Part shown: piece after piece, positions 62,485 through 64,000 of the stretch
How positions within the stretch are numbered: the first letter of the stretch is position 1
Layout of the letters: each line of letters starts with the position of its first letter
NCBI RefSeq assembly: GCF_051401765.1
Contig: NW_027480468.1
Coordinates: forward strand, 620,001-684,000
Origin: Calliopsis andreniformis
Taxonomy: Eukaryota > Arthropoda > Insecta > Hymenoptera > Andrenidae
Direction of reading: 5' to 3'
DNA length: 64,000 nucleotides
Made by a program: the position numbers and the translations under genes
The notes under the pieces: generated by a model
Told to the model about the DNA's origin: nothing
Seen by the model: the letters and a program-made list of their open reading frames with translations, nothing else
The model's database searches: none

Positions 62485-62626
62485 TCAACAATCAGTTGTC
62501 AATCCTCAATCCTCAATAGAATATCATCAATTCACAGCTTTCAATACTCAATACTCAACCTGCTATCTTCAAATCTCTATCCACAAACATCAATTCTCAT
62601 CACTCAACCCTCAACACTCAGTCCAC
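62485..62626. repeat. Module I, subtype Id
   Basis: Last module I of the window. Shortly upstream, the phrase that reads CAGCCCGCAAACC elsewhere reads CAGCGAGCAAACC (near 62,424). Confidence 0.87.
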
Positions 62627-63553
62627 AATCCTCAATCTTCAATCCTAAATCCTCAACACTCAGTCCCCAACCCTCAATCTTCAACCCTCAATACTCAATA
62701 TTCAATCCTCTATCCTCAATCCTCGATCCTCAGTCCTCAATCCTAAATCGTCAATCTCCAATCCTGAATACTCAATCTTCAACACTGAATCCTCAATACT
62801 CAATCCTCAATCCTCATTCTTAAATCCTCAATACCCAATCCTCAATCATCAATCCTCAATCCTCAATCCTGAATTCTCAATCCTCAATCCTCAGTCCTCA
62901 GTCCTCAGTCCTCAAACCTCAATCCTCAACCCTCAGCCCTCATCCTCAATCCTCAATCCTCAATCTTCAATCCTCAATCTTCAATCCTCAATACTCAAGC
63001 TTCAATCCTCAATCCTCAATGCTCAATCCTCAATCCTCAATCCTCAATCGTCAGTCGTCAATCCTCAATACTCAATCTTCAATCCTCAATCCTCAATCCT
63101 CAATCCTCAATCCTCAATTTTCAATCCTCAATAACCAATCCTCAATCTTCAATCCTCAATCCTCAATCATCAATTCTCGATCCTCAATCCTCAATCCTCA
63201 ATCGTCAATTCTCAATCCTCAATCCTCAGTCCTCAGTCCTCAATAAACAATCTTCAATCCTCAGTCCTCAATCCTCAATCCTCAATCCTCATTCTTCAAT
63301 CCTCAATACCCAATACTCAATCTTCAATCCTCAATCCTCAATCCTCAATTCTCAATCCTCAACCCGCAGTACTCAGTCCTCAAACCCCAATCCTCAACCC
63401 TCAGCCCTCATCGTCAATCCTCAATCCTCAATCCTCAATCCTCAATCGTCAATATTCAATCCTCAATACTCAATCTTCAATCCTCAATCCTCAGTCCTCA
63501 AACCTCAATTCTGAATCATCAATCCTGAATCCTCAATCTTCGGCCCTCAGTCC

Positions 63554-63695
63554 TCAACAATCAGTTGTCAACCCTCAGTACTCAATAGTATATCCTCAAT
63601 TCACAGTTTTCAATGCTCAATACTCAATCGGCAATCATCAAACCTCTATCCACAAACATCAATTCTCATCACTCAACCCTCAACACTCTGTCCCC
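63554..63695. repeat. Module II, subtype IIc
   Basis: Last module II; 1,069 bp after its module I, with TATATCC, AATGCTC and GGCAATC diagnostics. Confidence 0.87.
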
Positions 63696-64000
63696 AATAT
63701 TCAGTACTCAATCCTCAATCCTCAAACCTCAATCGTCAATCTACAATCCTCAATACTCCATCTTCAATCCTCAGTCCTCAATACTCAATCCTCAATCCTC
63801 ATTCTTCAATCCTCAATACCCAATCCTCAATCTTCAATCCTCAATTCTCAATTCTCAATTCTGAATCCTCAATCCTCAATTTTCAAACCGCATTCTTCAA
63901 TCCTCAATACCCAATACTCAATCTTCAATCCTCAATCCTCAATCCTCGACCCTCAATCCTCAATCCTCAATCGTCATTCTCCAATCCTGAATACTCAATC

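Larger units (their letters stand above)
1..64000 (+). repeat. Giant heptanucleotide satellite array, (TCAATCC)n
   Basis: The complete window can be parsed into heptamers of consensus TCAATCC, roughly nine thousand units, with the same orientation from end to end and no inversion seen. Common variants are TCAATCT, TCAATAC, TCAGTCC, TCAACCC, TCAAACC, TCGATCC, TGAATCC, CCAATCC and TCATTCT; the leading TCA is the most conserved part. The consensus has no G, so the + strand is extremely G-poor, while the - strand carries GG every seven bases. Occasional 6-base units (such as TCATCC) and 8-base units (such as TCAAAACC) shift the register, so most HOR periods are not multiples of 7. The array is cut by both window edges. 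A eukaryotic satellite is inferred from length and HOR organisation; the host cannot be named. Confidence 0.97.
61861..64000. repeat. HOR family C, copy 5 (cut by window end)
   Basis: Matches 43,311-45,450 at +18,552 and 55,379-57,322 at -6,678. The match to the latter is unbroken to base 64,000 apart from substitutions such as CGTCATTCTCC near 63,970, so the HOR continues beyond the window. Confidence 0.88.

Noticed and set aside
11086..63246. A 75-codon open frame recurring at about fourteen places with nearly the same peptide
   Set aside because: Its recurrence follows from the HOR duplications; it ends at the AATAAAC variant in each copy. Conservation extends equally into flanking non-open sequence, so no coding constraint is indicated.
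45068..63864. An 83-codon open frame starting inside module II, with a peptide unlike the heptapeptide at its beginning
   Set aside because: The unusual first residues come from the diverged module II units. The start exists only in subtype IIc through the AATGCTC change, and the rest is the repeat cycle. Without expression data it is not supportable as a gene.
1..64000. CRISPR array
   Set aside because: Repeats are directly contiguous 7-bp units without spacers of regular length, and no cas genes are present.
1..64000. Telomeric repeat array
   Set aside because: The unit GGATTGA lacks the T/A-rich part followed by three or more G typical of known telomere repeats, is heavily variant, and shows kilobase HORs. 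A subtelomeric place remains possible.
1..64000. Promoters, terminators, riboswitches or tRNA/rRNA genes
   Set aside because: TATATCC in module II and CCAAT in the frequent CCCAATCC words resemble core promoter elements, but they recur as part of the repeat with no associated gene; no RNA-like secondary structure is expected from a strand with almost no G.
1..64000. Cyanobacterial-type short tandem heptamer repeats
   Set aside because: Heptamer repeats are known in some cyanobacteria but as short runs between genes; a 64-kb gene-free array with HORs does not fit that pattern.

Overview
The whole 64 kb window is one tandem-repeat array (a satellite) built on the heptamer TCAATCC (complement GGATTGA). 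I found no non-repetitive sequence, no convincing protein gene, no RNA gene, no transposon and no CRISPR array. The array runs off both ends, so its true length is at least 64 kb. An array this long, with higher-order repeats (HORs) of 1 to 10 kb, suggests satellite heterochromatin of a eukaryotic nuclear genome (centromeric, pericentromeric or subtelomeric). Nothing in the sequence identifies the species. A bacterial origin is possible in principle but would be exceptional.

The many open frames on the + strand are an arithmetic product of the repeat. Because 7 is not a multiple of 3, all three + frames read the same stop-free heptapeptide cycle (S-I-L-N-P-Q-S). Each - frame meets TGA every 21 bases. 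I therefore annotate no CDS.

The biology lies in the variant heptamers and their arrangement. Variants are grouped into recurring phrases of 30-350 bp, and these are grouped into kilobase HORs. The left domain (about 1-9.3 kb) contains 2,013-bp and ~1,360-bp tandem duplications and a 598-bp block C, and lacks the two strongly diverged 142-bp modules that mark the rest. From 9.8 kb onward there are 17 copies of module I and 15 of module II. Both stay in exact heptamer register although many of their units no longer resemble the consensus. Subtypes of I and II co-vary with each other and with their spacing: Ia-IIa 1,790 bp apart (9.8-32 kb), Ic-IIb 1,061 bp (23-42 kb), Id-IIc 1,069-1,076 bp (44-64 kb). 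This defines three HOR families (A, B, C), roughly ordered left to right.

The families are joined by nested segmental duplications. Examples are a 2,350-bp tandem pair at 10.7-15.4 kb, a 2,168-bp tandem pair at 17.0-21.4 kb, a ~10-kb block at 15.4-25.2 kb repeated at 29.4-37.4 kb without the 2,168-bp doubling, and offsets of 4,184, 5,107, 5,692, 5,029, 4,073 and 6,678 bp further right. The layout reads as a record of unequal exchange and local homogenisation. Offsets were measured by hand from matching anchors; boundaries lying in runs of canonical units are uncertain by a few tens of bases.
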